Shown here one piece after another: positions 21,770 through 35,097 of a stretch of 64,000 bases of DNA. Each line of letters begins with the position of its first letter. Position 1 is the first letter of the stretch. A program made the translations under genes and the position numbers. The notes under the pieces were generated by a model. It was not told the origin of the DNA. It was given only the letters and a program-made list of their open reading frames with translations, and searched no databases. The DNA comes from Lantana camara (taxonomy: Eukaryota > Streptophyta > Magnoliopsida > Lamiales > Verbenaceae), in NCBI GenBank assembly GCA_037501455.1, contig CM074865.1:14144501-14208500 (forward strand), given 5' to 3'.

Positions 21770-22900
21770 ATGGCTCCAAAAGACAGATCTTTGTCCACCA
21801 GAAAAGAAGCCATTGGCAAAAGGCCATGGCCTAATCTTCCCCAACAATTACTCAACTTTCTAGCTAGAAAACCAAGTTTACTGCAGCAAATGAGTTATCC
21901 GGGCACCACGAAGTCATGGTCATCCGTAACAACACGACGCAACTGCACTAAACTCCCCCGGCATCCTCAACTTCATGATTTAGGGGGTTCCAATAAATGG
22001 TGTTGCTTAAGCAAAACACTCCCGCAGCTCATCAACATCTATTTTCGCACCAAATTCTACCAATGGTGGTCCTACATCCACAGATATCCACATCCCCATT
22101 TCTGGTTCCATCAAACACAACATTTTGTGGGCTACTCCAACGGTTCTGTAATTTGTCGGGGCCTAATCCATCTTATCTTTACGTTTTCGAAATTTTATCA
22201 GCGGGTTATGGCCGTTCTAGGGAACTTCACTCATGGGAGACTGATATTCCTTTTAAATTTGTTGCAATATCTTCTTCAGCTGAGAGTTTTAATCGTATTA
22301 TTGTGGTGACCGGGATTTCAAGCCCAGCCCTATTAGTCCCTACTTATACTGAAGGTGAATACAAGTGGATCAAACACGACTTTGATACGATCGACCCTTA
22401 TGATTCCAAGAATCAATATATCTATGAAGTTCACAAATGTCATTAGCTTTGATGGGAAATTCTATGTTCTGAGTTTGCAGGGGACGATTGCTGTCATTGA
22501 AGAGATCGATTCGCGCCTTGTTATAACAGGTATAGGCAGAAACAGGGCTGTTCCTTGTGCAGAGACAAAGTAATTTAAAGAACATTTACTTGAATCAAAT
22601 GGGGAAATCTTGCTTGTTTTCCTTATCTATAAGAAAACGTTAGGTGTTGTGGACGGAGTTGAGGTTTATAAGGTAAGTTTTCCAAGATTTATTTGGGTTA
22701 AGGTTGAAAGCCTCCATGAAAGGGCGTTGTTCTTGGAAAGTGAGAGTTGTATCTGGGTTGATTCGAGACAAGTTGGATGCAGGGGAAATTGTGTGTACTT
22801 TACCAAGAATAGTGCAGCTAAACATTGGTGCACGTATGATATAGGAAGTGGCTGTATTTCACCTGGCCTGGTATGGAGTGAACCTACGTTTGAAAAATAA
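21770..22900 (+). pseudogene. DUF295 / F-box-like protein, copy 2 (decayed)
   Basis: It keeps the start ATG and about 130 N-terminal residues nearly identical to copies 1 and 3. A one-base deletion in the G run near 22160 then shifts the frame. A net +4 insertion near 22420 (TATATCT in place of ACC) shifts it again, and the TAC after GCAGAGACAAAG has become TAA at 22571-22573. The C-terminal DUF295 core (22610-22900, VDGVEVYKVSFPRF, GCRGNCVYFT) is still readable but cut off. Upstream, about 170 bases not present in copies 1 or 3 lie at about 21362-21530. A full DUF295 protein cannot be produced; a short N-terminal product is possible in principle. Confidence 0.88.
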
Positions 22901-23430
22901 CTATCTTTGTTGTAATCCGTTCTCTCAATCTGTAATCCCTATTATTTTTGGTTTTTGCATTTCTATGTTAATAAATGTTGAATGTCGTATCTAAACCAAT
23001 GTCTAACACGTACATGATGATACAAATAGTGTTTTTAAGTGTCCGATTTAAGTACAAAAGTTAGTCGAGGGGACCAATTTAAGTACAAAACTCAAATTTC
23101 TAAAGACTGATCTTGGTTCTTGCATTGTTGCAAACAATCCCATAATCTGGGACCTAACGTACATTTTTCCTCCGGTTTTTTCTGCGTTTTGCTAAGTATT
23201 TCATAATTTATAATTCCAAATATAGTAAAATATAACAAATTAATATCATCTAAAGATGATCATAGCTTCTCAATACTTTGGAATATTCACAAAAAGAAGA
23301 TGGAATTTAAACTTGGAAGCAAGAATTATAATAAACGGCAGCAATAAGTGGCGATGTAAATACACGTGAATTTCAGATGCATAAAATCGCACACAAATCA
23401 TAAATAAAATAAAGTGCCAATTAGCAATAT

Positions 23431-24534
23431 TTATTTCATATTAGCAGCCATCTTTGAGCACACCCCTAACTTGGCTCCAGCACTGAATCTTGACCCCTGA
23501 AGCATGGCAAAATGTAGCGAAATAATTTTGCAGTTTTCAAGACGAAGTCTCAGAAAATTGCACTTCAGCACAGGAACAGAAGAGAAAATAATTATCAAGA
23601 AATGAAGGGATTGGTAACTTTACATGTCGATGTGTCACGGGAGGAAGCAAGTGGGAAGAGATGACCGTGGTATGTTGCCAGGCTATAAAGTATCATCCTG
23701 CAACCCGGAGGAATATATGTGAACATCTTTAATTCAAAGATTCTACGGAAACTCAACCGGTGAAGGAGATTAATGATAAATTTCACAGAGGAAAATCACC
23801 TTCTTTAGGGAACCATGGCCCATGCTAGAATCACCAATTGGAGTGGCAGCCAGCTCCAGTTTCCAACAAGAAAATGAAATTACTACTCCTTGGAAGTAAA
23901 AAAGATTAGGGACTTTACAATGACAACCCCTGAGTTAGGTTGGACAATTACAGAAACTTCCCCTAAATTTTCAGAAATTACAAAAACTTCCCCTGTCAAA
24001 AGAATTTAAATTACATCTTGTTCCATAACTTTTTAATGATAGTCACTAGATTTTTTATGAATACCCTATTTTTACGTTAGAACTTTCTAATCCATGTTTG
24101 AATTTTAATTCATGATTATACTAAGATGCTTCAGCACAACTCAGGGTATGCCAAGGGAAGTTTCTGTAATTTCTAAAACTCAGGGGAAGTTCGTGTAATT
24201 AAACCAAAAACTCAGGATATACGCCAGTGCAATAATCCCGAAAGATTAAAAATGCAAGAAACAAAACAATCACCAACCTCTCGTATTCTGGGTCGGCCAT
24301 TTTCTCTGAAGCTTCCACCTTACCACCACCCTACAGAATAGTTCGGTATATTAGAGCTACCAACAAGTTTGCTCATGCCAATAAAAACAGTTTAAACTAG
24401 TAATAGTTAAAACAAAAGAGGATATTACAGCAGAATAATTTTGCATCCATCCAGGTATCCCATCTGAGAGAAGTTTAATATACAATTCCATAGCTTCATC
24501 CTGGCTTATGCTTCCCAGCTTTTGCCACGCATTC
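23431..24534 (-). pseudogene. 3' remnant of an ACBP3-like acyl-CoA-binding gene
   Basis: Matches exons 2 to 5 of the intact gene at 41840-45225: exon 2 at 24429-24534 (AWQKLGSISQDEAMELY, GIPGWMQNYS), exon 3 at 24278-24330 with a 15-base in-frame deletion, exon 4 at 23800-23863 and exon 5 at 23431-23496. Exon 1, with the membrane anchor, acidic repeats and first half of the binding domain, is missing: homology ends at about 24762, inside intron 1. The acceptor before exon 4 has changed from AG to TG (base 23865). Without the first helices of the domain it cannot bind acyl-CoA. It is tail to tail with DUF295 copy 2, as in the intact pair. Confidence 0.85.
23909..24239. mobile_element. Intronic MITE with GGGA...TCCC ends (copy in ACBP remnant)
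   Basis: Left end GGGACTTTACAATGACA, right end GTGCAATAATCCC (imperfect inverted repeat), with AAAAGATTA before and GAAAGATTA after: a 9-bp duplication with one mismatch, as in Mutator-type MITEs. It lies between exons 3 and 4. The same insertion is at the same place in the intact gene (42303-42665), so it predates the duplication. Confidence 0.65.
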
Positions 24535-24762
24535 CTTGCACAAGAATTAGTTGTCCCAATCACTAACAGCTTTTCAAATCCTATTACGTATGGTTCTTTC
24601 ATACTATATCTATCATTTTTAATTTTTTACCAAATGTTCTTCATTTCCTAAAATGTTTCAGTTACTTCATACTCTGCCTGTAGTATTCATTGCCATCCCT
24701 TAAAGTTTAATGAAGTTCTTGTTTCAGTACAAATAGGAAAAAGGAAAATAAACATGCTCAAG

Positions 24763-26229
24763 CTTGAAATTATCACGATTAATTTTTAGGATAACCTCCC
24801 AAGGACAGAACGACGATCGTTGCAGAAAATGGAAAATAAGAGAGCAATTGTGGGAATTTGGGGATTGAAAAAGCAAACATACCAAGGTATGTCACGAAAC
24901 ACCAAAAAAAAAAAGAATGCATAGAATGAATAGAATTTATAAAGAAAATGGATCAAGTACTAAAAACAAATATTTTACAAGGTGAACTACAATTAAAGGC
25001 AATGACTGCAATGGCGATACTCCTCGATCCAAATAGTGCAGGCATACAAACTCAATACATGGTAAATTGGAATTTTATTATTATCATAATATAAACAAAT
25101 AGTATCACAATGCTGTAATAATTTAATATTAATAAAATTAGAAAAAAAGTTATTTAGATAATTTTTGCAAGATGAACAGGTTGATATCCTCCAAGGGAAC
25201 AAATATGGAGGAATTGTCGATGGCCAAGAAAATGAAAAGCACCAATGTAATAACTATCATAGAAGCAATTCATTATCGTCAGAAGTTACGAAAGTTAATC
25301 TAGATAAATGAAAGCCGATCTTACAAACGTATGTACTTTTTAATATTTGAAACAAATAATTTTATCACAATGTAATGCAATAGTATAATATTTTTTAAGT
25401 GCATTGAAACACAAACTCCACTAATACTCGTAGAACCGGCACTATTACTTCAAAGCAAAAGTCGATTCAGTAGAAAATATATTCACGCCATAGTATGAAG
25501 CTTACAACACACAAGATCAATATCTAAAACAATGCAAGGAATACAGGCAGAAATTGCATGGATGAAACCTAAAAACACATAAAATTTGATACCTTGATAT
25601 TCAAATAACTAAAATACGTCAATCAAAAAATACGGATATAGGGTAACCCTAAACATTGGAGATGGGATTGAACAAACAAGAATCACACTATTTGAAGAAG
25701 TTGCTAAGGCGTACATTGGATGTCCGAAATTCAATATATTGAGACAATTACCGAGGTAAGAGAAACATACACACTCAACATGAAAAAAAAAAACACAACA
25801 AACAGCAGTTAATAAGGTGTACAAACTTGCAGGAACAAGAAATATAACCTCACTACAATGCTTTGGCAACAACGTCAGAGAAACAATACAACTTCCTTTT
25901 CAAACTCGACAAAAATGTCAAAATACGAAACAAAATTTTGTTCGTTGTTGGAAAAGCTTTTGAGGATATAACAAAACAAAGAGAACAATGAGCAATGACG
26001 GATAAGAAATTGGAAGAACAAAAAGGGGGGGAAAACCAAATAAGAAGAACAAGGCAAACGAAACAAAACAACAAGGAAAAAAAGGGCAGAATGAGGCAAG
26101 AGATAGAGTGAAAACAAAACCAAAGGGATCGAGAACAACCAAAAGAAAGGAAACAAACAAACAAAAAATATTTTGAGATGAGAAAAAGGAAAGAAACATG
26201 AGGAAATAGAAATTCTGGACGGCGATGGA
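24763..26229. other. Intergenic sequence with a dispersed-repeat segment (minus)
   Basis: AT-rich. The part from about 25860 to 26229, continuing across the Copia insertion to about 29925, reads on the minus strand as a diverged copy of plus-strand 39428-39740; both contain TTTTTGTCGAGTTT and GGAAGTTGTATTGTTTCTC. Overlapping minus-strand ORFs here (25853-26292) are hydrophobic, T-rich translations without a known motif. The repeat may belong to a Helitron-type family, but I see no helicase or Rep motif and leave it unclassified. Confidence 0.45.
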
Positions 26230-26948
26230 TGTTGGTATAAAATTTACCGTGTATACTTGTGCAAAAATATATTTGGCAAATAAATATATCAACTAAAATA
26301 TATTTATATCATATAATCACATTTATATCATATGATCAAAATAACAATGAAATTAACTTAAGAAAGCGTACTTGAATGCAATTAGTGAATCGAGGCCCGT
26401 GTATCACACGGTTTCTTTAAGGCTTTATTCGTCCTTCACGGTGCTTTAAGGTTTATTCGAACAGCCTCCCAAGATACAACGATTCTTCAATAATCAAAGT
26501 AAGCACTCCAATTGATTATTCCGGCGAACTAAACTAATTGGAAACTCTTCTATGATATGATTAGTGTAGTGAGTGAGTTTGTAGTGAAACACACTTCAAT
26601 GAATATGTCGGTTGTTTTTCTTCCTAAAAGATTGATTCTAATATTCTATGCACTCCTATTTATAGATGAGGATGCACCACTTCAAAAGGGTATTTAACTT
26701 TTCATAATTCAGTTATTAATTAATAAGACACCTCTTCGGTTATTACCGAAATCATGCAATGTTTTGTTACACCTTTTCGAATTAAGTGACAACCATTCAT
26801 CACAACTATTAATTCCAAAGGTCATATCTCTTGGAAACATTACATATATTATATATAAGTGTATCCTTATTAATTATTAACTTTAGTCTTAATTTTCTCA
26901 TTCAATAATTATTAGATTTTGATAAATAGTTATATCAAAATTCCAACA
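26230..26948 (-). repeat. 3' LTR of the deleted Copia element
   Basis: 719 bp. It contains a TATAAATAG box in minus orientation at 26657-26664. The sequence looks identical to the LTR at 29147-29865. Confidence 0.9.
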
Positions 26949-27560
26949 ATCCCCCACATGAATGAAAAATTACCCCTTTTGAATATATGCATATGCACAC
27001 ACATTTTGAAGAGTTTCCGGTTAAGCGATATTGCATCGAGAGAGGTAGCTTTTGGCTTTGAACCTTCTCTAGTGAGAACTATCGGATATACTTGCCAACT
27101 AGTGAACGCGATGTCTTGAACTATTCGGCTTTTGTGTATACCAAGACAATAGGACTTCACACAATATCACTTAGAATTAGTTTGAAGTTCTCATTGTTGT
27201 GTTCATTTTGGCCCTGAACAACTCTTGGGTTTTCATGAGTACTCTCTGAGAATTCAGCCTTTTAAATTTCTCATAGGATCGGCCCCAATCCCTACTCATA
27301 TAGGTGACTCTTTTATTAAGAGGCTCCTCTTGTACCTCCTCTAGAAATTTCAAGATATTTGAGTCATTAAAAGTAAAAAAAAAAACTTAACCTCCTCACG
27401 TGACACTGTCTATTTATCATAGGAATAGGTAGTGAGCTAAGTTTAGCCCCCACAGTGCCCTCACACATTGAGTTGCATTTTCATAACTTGTTTTTCCCTT
27501 TGAACCTATTTCTTGGGATCTCCAGTCACATAGGTAGGGTTCCCATTATGGCAACTCTTA

Positions 27561-27749
27561 TTAACTTATAGGCTTAAGTCCCATTCCCCTCGATAATTTA
27601 TCAACTTGCTCTCTATTTAAACCTTTTGTAAGCGGATCCACAATATTATCTATCGACTTTATATAATCAATAGAGATAACTCCATTTGAGAACAGTTGTC
27701 TTACGGTATTATGTCTACGACGTATGCGTCGAGATTTACCGTTGTACAT
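27561..27749 (-). pseudogene. Copia RNase H C-terminal remnant
   Basis: A 62-codon minus-strand frame whose wording (RRRHNTVRQL, GVISIDYIKS, DPLTKGLNREQVDKLSRGMG) is the end of a Tork/TNT-like Copia polyprotein. Upstream sequence in the element no longer encodes the rest of the domain. It is the only coding relic in the 26230-29865 element. Confidence 0.85.
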
Positions 27750-29146
27750 ACTATTTTGTTAATTCATTATCTATCATATCCAACCATTTTACTTCACAAG
27801 GTAAAAAGGTTGGTCGCCACCAGAAACTAAAGTTTCTTTAGAGTCTGGCATCTCGTCATTAGATTCAATATTTATGATACTAGTTTTCCCACTTAGAAAT
27901 GGTTGCAAAGGCATTTATCTAAGGTAAAAGTATCATGCTGCCAGCTTAATGGTGTATAACACGGAGTCATTCTTCCAATGGAAGAAATTGTGTCTCCCTC
28001 GTTTACAAAAATATAAAATTTTTGTTTCAATAAATACTATTCTCTTTGTTGTAACCAAATAGTTATTTGGAAAAGTTACAACTTATCATTAACTAATTGT
28101 GCACAATCTTTTATTCTCAAACCAATCGCAACCATTAAGATGCAACTATATATTGCAGATAATATGTAACTCTTTAGTTGCTTAACATATTTATATGTCA
28201 GCATTTGGTACACACCCACATATATTATATATAATATATGTTTTACACCCTTTGGATGTTATTCACACCATTTCAGAACAACATTTCGCAACGAATTGCA
28301 TATAGGAACACCTTTATCGATTTGGTGGATTAAACAAATGCACCTTCATTAATCCATTAATACCACCTTTAATCATTATTGACACTCCTTCAATAATTAA
28401 GATACATACTTATTTCATAAGTAATCTTGACACCATTAATTACTAATGCCAAATCGGTAATTAATTAAAGCCTTTGAAGACACTTCTTCGTGTTAAATGA
28501 AGATACAATGACACTTGTTTAAAAGGTATAATATTTCATGACTAAATTGATAAGACACAATTGAAATCAAATTCTCAAATTGCCCAACCAATGTCCACAC
28601 AATTACAACTTTACAAATTGATTTCTAACTTTCCAAGTTCACCTCATTTGGTTTACACCTTTTCATATAATGCAACTTCTGGCAAGATTAGTTGTTAATG
28701 CCGAAACAGTGCATTAACTGAAAACATAATAGCACCTCTTCATTTTTCACAAAGAAAGGGTACATGATTAAATTAATTCTTGCCAATGGATGCAACCTAT
28801 CCATAAACACTTTTCTGGCAATCATTGCACCCATTCATATTTCTGCCCATGCAATATTAGTGCATTAACCAATTTGTTGGTTAGTTGGATTTCGTTCATA
28901 ATTAAGATAGACAATTATCTTAATTTTAACTTTATCATAATTAGTCACTCACAAACGATATTAAAAATCAACAATATTCAATGTTCATAAATAATATTTG
29001 CATATAATGATCACAAATAAATTATTATAGCATACACAAAAATAATTTATTATTATTATTATTTTTTTTTTTCAATAAATATTTTTATTGTCTATCAAAT
29101 CAATATTTTCACACAAATATAATAGAATCGTATAAAGCCTTAAAAT
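27750..29146. other. Non-coding internal region of the deleted Copia element
   Basis: 1.4 kb of AT-rich DNA between the RNase H remnant and the 5' LTR. No domain, primer site or further repeat recognised. Confidence 0.6.
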
Positions 29147-29865
29147 TGTTGGTATAAAATTTACCGTGTATACTTGTGCAAAAATATATTTGGCAAATAA
29201 ATATATCAACTAAAATATATTTATATCATATAATCACATTTATATCATATGATCAAAATAACAATGAAATTAACTTAAGAAAGCGTACTTGAATGCAATT
29301 AGTGAATCGAGGCCCGTGTATCACACGGTTTCTTTAAGGCTTTATTCGTCCTTCACGGTGCTTTAAGGTTTATTCGAACAGCCTCCCAAGATACAACGAT
29401 TCTTCAATAATCAAAGTAAGCACTCCAATTGATTATTCCGGCGAACTAAACTAATTGGAAACTCTTCTATGATATGATTAGTGTAGTGAGTGAGTTTGTA
29501 GTGAAACACACTTCAATGAATATGTCGGTTGTTTTTCTTCCTAAAAGATTGATTCTAATATTCTATGCACTCCTATTTATAGATGAGGATGCACCACTTC
29601 AAAAGGGTATTTAACTTTTCATAATTCAGTTATTAATTAATAAGACACCTCTTCGGTTATTACCGAAATCATGCAATGTTTTGTTACACCTTTTCGAATT
29701 AAGTGACAACCATTCATCACAACTATTAATTCCAAAGGTCATATCTCTTGGAAACATTACATATATTATATATAAGTGTATCCTTATTAATTATTAACTT
29801 TAGTCTTAATTTTCTCATTCAATAATTATTAGATTTTGATAAATAGTTATATCAAAATTCCAACA
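29147..29865 (-). repeat. 5' LTR of the deleted Copia element
   Basis: 719 bp, apparently identical to 26230-26948. The promoter TATAAATAG lies at about 29574-29581 on the minus strand. Its outer end is followed directly by the ATGGA target copy. Confidence 0.9.
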
Positions 29866-31943
29866 ATGGAAACAATGTGGATGAAGATGACATAAATCTG
29901 GCATCATTTTAAAAGAGAAAATATCCAAGCAAATACACGAGAAGGCTGGAAAAACAAAAATGTTGAAGACAATAAAAAAATTTAAGGAATAAAGGAACAT
30001 CATAAAACAACAGAAAGGAACAATAAGAATTATAATCTTTAATTTTTAATAATTCTATGAAGTATGAATTTACCGAACACTTATTGTTGAAAAAAATAAG
30101 GAAGGATACAAACTACAGTTTGAAGCAGTAGATTTAAAAACAAAATACTATTTAAAAAAAATAAGGAAGGATACTAGCTACAGTTGCAGACACACGGAAC
30201 ACTTCCTATATGATTTTTAAAGAATCAAAGTACAACTAAAAAAGAGAGATATGAAGAGAGATATGATTATACACTCAACGACACAAAAAGAGCTACAACA
30301 TAAAATAACTTAGGACTCTGTTTATCTCACAGACAATTAATTATCTTCTTTTTTCTTACGAATATTAATTATCTTCTCTAGTAAATGTTTATTTATACAA
30401 AATAGAACTTAGATATTAATATTATCATAAAGATCCCAATAAATTTATTTAGAACGTTAAAAATATAAGAAAATAACTAATCTATATAATTAGGATTCTA
30501 GTAAAACTTATCAAACTTGTTACAAAAATTGTAAAAGAAAAATATAATTTGTGAAAGAATCCAATGAAACTAAATCAAGAATTTATTGTAAAATCAAAAC
30601 TAAATCAAGAATTCACACCTAACGTACATGTATAAATCATATCATAAACTTTTATGTTTCTCTTTGTTTTTAAACTTTCTTATTCCTCTTTTCTTTTCCT
30701 TTCTTTTTTTCTTTCTCTCCTTTTTTTTTTTTTTTTTTCTTTTTCTCTCTAAAAAGTTCATACTTTAAAACTATTAAGAAGAACTAACATGTTGTGTGAA
30801 CAAGTATTACTTGGAAAACTAAATTTTATATTAAAAAAAATATTTATATTTTCTCATACACACGTATTTACACTATTTGAAATTTTTGGTTTTCTTTAAT
30901 TAATTTTTTAGGTGGAAGATGTACCTTCAAATAGTAAAATCATAGAAATTAGAGATAGACGAAGAAAATAGTTTTAAAAGATTAAATCTCAAAAATATAA
31001 TTTTTTAGAATTTGATGATCAACTCTAAATAAATTAAGTAAAAAAATAAGAAAAATAAGAAAAAAAATTATAAACAGAATAAGTACTCAAATATTGATCT
31101 AATGGTATTAATCTAATGGTTGTGATTTGTCTGTATAAAAATCTATTTCTTACATTTTCCAATAACTTAATAGGAAAAAAAAAAGATTCCTCCATGAAAA
31201 ATAATTAACCCGTATGGCACGTGCAGCGTACGTAAACCCTACTAGTACCTATATAAAAGTGTGCATAGCGTTCTTGTGATTATGAATTGACCGAATTGTC
31301 CTTATTTAATTTAATTTAAAACTTAATTTATAGTATGTATGGGCCAAAAATTATTAATTCAAGTTAATTATTTTATTTCAATTAAATTAAATTTAACAAA
31401 CCATATTTATTTTCCAGCTCTGGCCATTCTCTCACTCTTCATATTCTTCTTTAATGCTCCCTCAATTTTAATTTAATTAATACAAAACCAGATTATATGA
31501 ACTAAAGATCTTTTTACATCCTTATACAATTTAATTTTAACTACTTAATTTATAGTTTATATGGACCAAATTATTAATTCACTTAATTATTTTATTTTAA
31601 TTAAATTAAATTAAATCAAGCATATTAAACTCTAGTAACGAAAACGACAGTCGGTTGTTGGTCACTACCGAAAATTATGATAAAAAACCACCAACTTTCT
31701 AATTTATGTTAATTACCAAGTAGCAATTGCCATTTGTCTATTATTTTATGTTACCTTGACTGTCTACAACATTTTGGGGCAGTGTGAGCACATGGCTAGT
31801 GAGTTTAATAATTTATGTTACCTGTTATGACTTATGACATAAACTAATGAGTATTGAGAAACTGCTTGAGCTTGAACTTGTTATATTTCATTGCACTTGA
31901 ACTTCGACTTTCAAGCGATAATTAGTAATTACAGATCTAAAAC
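29866..31943. other. Intergenic sequence upstream of the NLR
   Basis: AT-rich. 29866-29925 is the far end of the minus-strand dispersed repeat. Around 31200-31245 the sequence CCCGTATGGCACGTGC...CTACTAGT resembles the GC-rich CTAGT end of plant Helitrons, and directly after it ACCTATATAAAAGTGTG also occurs at 39370. An AATTTATAGT...GGCCAAA...TTATTAATTC stretch is repeated directly (about 31320-31400 and 31545-31620). No gene recognised before the NLR start. Confidence 0.4.
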
Positions 31944-33616
31944 ATGGCTGCCTATGGTGCTGCCGTTTCTCTTCGGAAGACTCTATCTCAGCTCCGCAGC
32001 AACCGGAAAATCAGAGCTCTCGATGTTGGAGTCTACAACTTGCAACGGTTTCTTGAAGATAACAGAGATGTTGACAAAGGATTCGAAATCCGAATCAGAG
32101 ATGCAATTTATGAAGCCGAAGGCGTCATCGACTACCACATGCAGTCGGCTCACTTCATTTCTACGTCAGAAGCTGAAATTAGCAATGAGAGCTTCTTCAG
32201 TGATCTGGTGAGATTAATCCGGAGCATTAATTCGATTGTGAAAATGACAAATTCGGAGGAGTTTGATCAGCTGAAGATAAGCGAGTCGGTGTGGAAAACG
32301 CCTGACGAAATAAAAAGGGCAAAGTGGAATGAACTAGTTGGACGCAAGGAAGACTTTGTTCAGCTACTTAAACGGTTATTGAGGGGATCTGATGAGCTCG
32401 AACTTGTCTCAATAGTTGGGATTGCTGGAGTGGGTAAGAGTACTCTTGTTCAATTTCTTTTTGCTGCTGAAAGCATTGAAAAGCAGTTTGATGTTTGTGG
32501 ATGGTGTAAGGTACCTATTGAATACAACAAACGAGATGTGTTGTTGGCTCTTTTACTATCCATGAACAACGAGAGAGATGAAATCGATCAGAAGACGGAT
32601 GACCGGCTGGAGAAACATCTCTATGACTTTTTGAAGAATAAAAGGTATCTAATTGTGTTGGATGATGTGTGCGACATTGTGGTGTGGAATGATTTGAAAG
32701 AATCACTTCCAAGTCACTATAATGGAAGTCGAATTCTACTAACAACTAGGGATGAGGTTATAGCTGCTATTGCAGACTCGCCTCGTCGATTGGCTCCTTT
32801 GAGTAATGAGCATACATTCGTTCTGCTTCTACAGATAGTCTTCTTTAAGGAACCAAAACCATGGCCTGGAGAACTTCTTGTTATTGCAAGGCAAATCGCA
32901 AAAAGTTGCAGAGGACTCCCTCGAGCAGTAGTCATTGTTGGAAGACTACTCAGGTCTGCCAATTTGAGTAGGGAGTACTGGGAATTAGTATTGTCTTCAA
33001 TTGTGACCTGTGACGGGTATGAAGACCTCGTAGAAGCACTAGTGTCCCTCACTTACAAGCACTTGCTTCAATACTTAAGAGCATGCTTTCTCTATATGAC
33101 AATGTTTCCGTATGAATATGTTATCCCTGTCTTGAAGCTGATCGACCTATGGGTTGCAGAAGGATTTCTTAAAAACGAATATTGAATATATGGGCTCACA
33201 ATCACAGATATCAACAGCTTGGAAATGTTTCAATGAACTTGGTGACAGAGGTATCGTTCTTTCCGAGTTCACAACAGATAATGCAGTGAAAATTTGCAGA
33301 ATTGAGGATGAAGTGTTTCATGATTTCGGTTTTATGAACAGCTAAGGAAGAGAACTTCTCTTACATCATAAAAAAGGATACAAAAGATGGGAGTTCTCAG
33401 CAAAAAGAGGATCAGTTGCGGCGACTATTCATCAATAAGAGCATTATCCCCTTAATCATCCAAGATTTTGCCGAGCATCATAACTTACCCGCGTCCTTTT
33501 CAACTGTACGTTCTCTGCTTTATTATGGTCCAGAACATCAATATCCTCTACGACCATGGTTAGAGTTCAACATTCTAAAGGTATTGGATATTCTCAAAAT
33601 TCGCTTCTATAGCTTT

Positions 33617-35097
33617 TGATGGTTGTCGAATCCACCAAATAATAATCCTAAACTACTAAACACAATAAATTGTGTATAGTGGCAAAGGGTCGATCCCACA
33701 GAGATTGGATGGTCTCGTAAATCTCCTAATAGCCTAGCAAACAAACAACAAAAGTAAAGAGAGGGGGGGTTTAACGTAATTAAAACAACTATTTTAAAGC
33801 ACAAAATCAGATTTCTTCAACTATCTAAAGCTGAAAATAAAGAGAGTTGTCAAGGTTGATTATGAAGGGAAATATCCTAGCTAAGTTGTTACTTCATTCC
33901 ATGCCTGTATCTAATCCTTGATGCAAAAATCAAATCTAATCAAATGGTAGATTAACTTACAATAGACAAGAAGCTTATCTATATCATCCTTTCTTATTTT
34001 TAACTTAATCAAGAGAAGCTCATCAATTAAATTCTTACCACATAGCAGTCCCGCGAACAAGTATCTAGGATTTAACTATATGATAACATTGAGCACCAAA
34101 AGGACATTAATCATGATCCAAAATCTCAAGAAGCTTGGACTTACGAAATCATATTACGCATGCCTCACCATTCTATTGAGTAAACATGGTGGTAAACTCT
34201 CAATGATGTGCGGTTCTTATATACCTTTACAAGACTATTACGTATCAAGTATCAGTATAACCTTATCAAGTTGTTATCTAGGCATCGATTGATCAGAAAG
34301 ATTATTTGAAAACAACTCATATAAATACGTTCAAAGCATGCATAAATACCATAGATCAGATTCATATTCACTCACTTAGATCTCATAAATATTGGCAAGG
34401 AATAAAGATACAACCTAACTAAGATAAATATGTTCAGCCACGGATCATATTTACAAAATATATAAGGCTAATAAACTGCTAAGGAACTGAATTTAAACCA
34501 ACTAAATTAAGCTACAAAAGATATACTAAAGTATTTTATAATCTAAGCATGAAATTCAACTAAAAAGAGGAAAGGAAAAGGGATTTCTTGCTCTTGGCCG
34601 AAACAGGGGATCAGCCCCTGTTCTTGCTCTACTCCAGCTGCTGCTGCTGGTACGTTACTTCCTCTCCCTCCTCCTCTTTTTCCCCACTTCACTAGTTTTT
34701 ATAAAGTTACCTTAAGATAATGATCAAGGGGAACAAATTAACTTTTACAAGTCCCAATAAACATGATTAGGACTCTTGAAACTTCCAAAAATGCAGGATC
34801 AATTCTTGCATGTCAGCCATGTTAGCAAGCTGTTGCATGTGTGCCACCTGTCCCAACAAGAGGATTCAGCCGCACTTGTTGACCGTGGTCTGCTTTACGT
34901 GAATTGGCCTTAGGGATGATCATGCATTGGGATCATGGCTCAGGCATTTTCAACACTTAGCATCTTTTTCTTCATAATTCTGCCAAATCCCTCATTTATC
35001 AATATGTTTCTGCAAAAGCCAAATAAAAGCAAATTAAGTAGAAATCTAATCCAATTCAGGGGGAAATTAAAGAGATTTTCATGTATTTTATGCATAC
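33617..35097. mobile_element. Unclassified 1.5-kb insertion in the NLR LRR region
   Basis: The LRR frame stops at CTTCTATAGCTTT and resumes after TATCAGCTTT. The likely target duplication is TATAGCTTT, with one extra base in the right copy. The inserted DNA starts TGATGGTTGTCGAATCC and contains TGGCAAAGGGTCGATCCCACAGAG, a phrase I associate with widespread plant retroelement-derived repeats, but I cannot assign a family. No coding domain seen. Confidence 0.6.

Larger units (their letters stand above)
26230..29865 (-). mobile_element. Deleted Copia element with apparently identical LTRs
   Basis: LTRs of 719 bp at 26230-26948 and 29147-29865, TGTTGG...CCAACA, with ATGGA duplicated outside (26225-26229 and 29866-29870). 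By eye the two LTRs show no difference, pointing to a recent insertion. The internal 2.2 kb keeps only a C-terminal RNase H tail and a CATGTGGGGGAT polypurine tract next to the left LTR, which sets the minus orientation. Gag, protease, integrase and RT are gone. No tRNA primer site is visible next to the 5' LTR, which begins inward with ATTTTAAGGC. It interrupts the dispersed repeat described above. Confidence 0.88.

Noticed and set aside
25853..26292. Three overlapping hydrophobic minus-strand ORFs, like membrane proteins
   Set aside because: T-rich low-complexity translation in several frames at once, repeated at 39451-39734; part of a dispersed repeat, no conserved frame.
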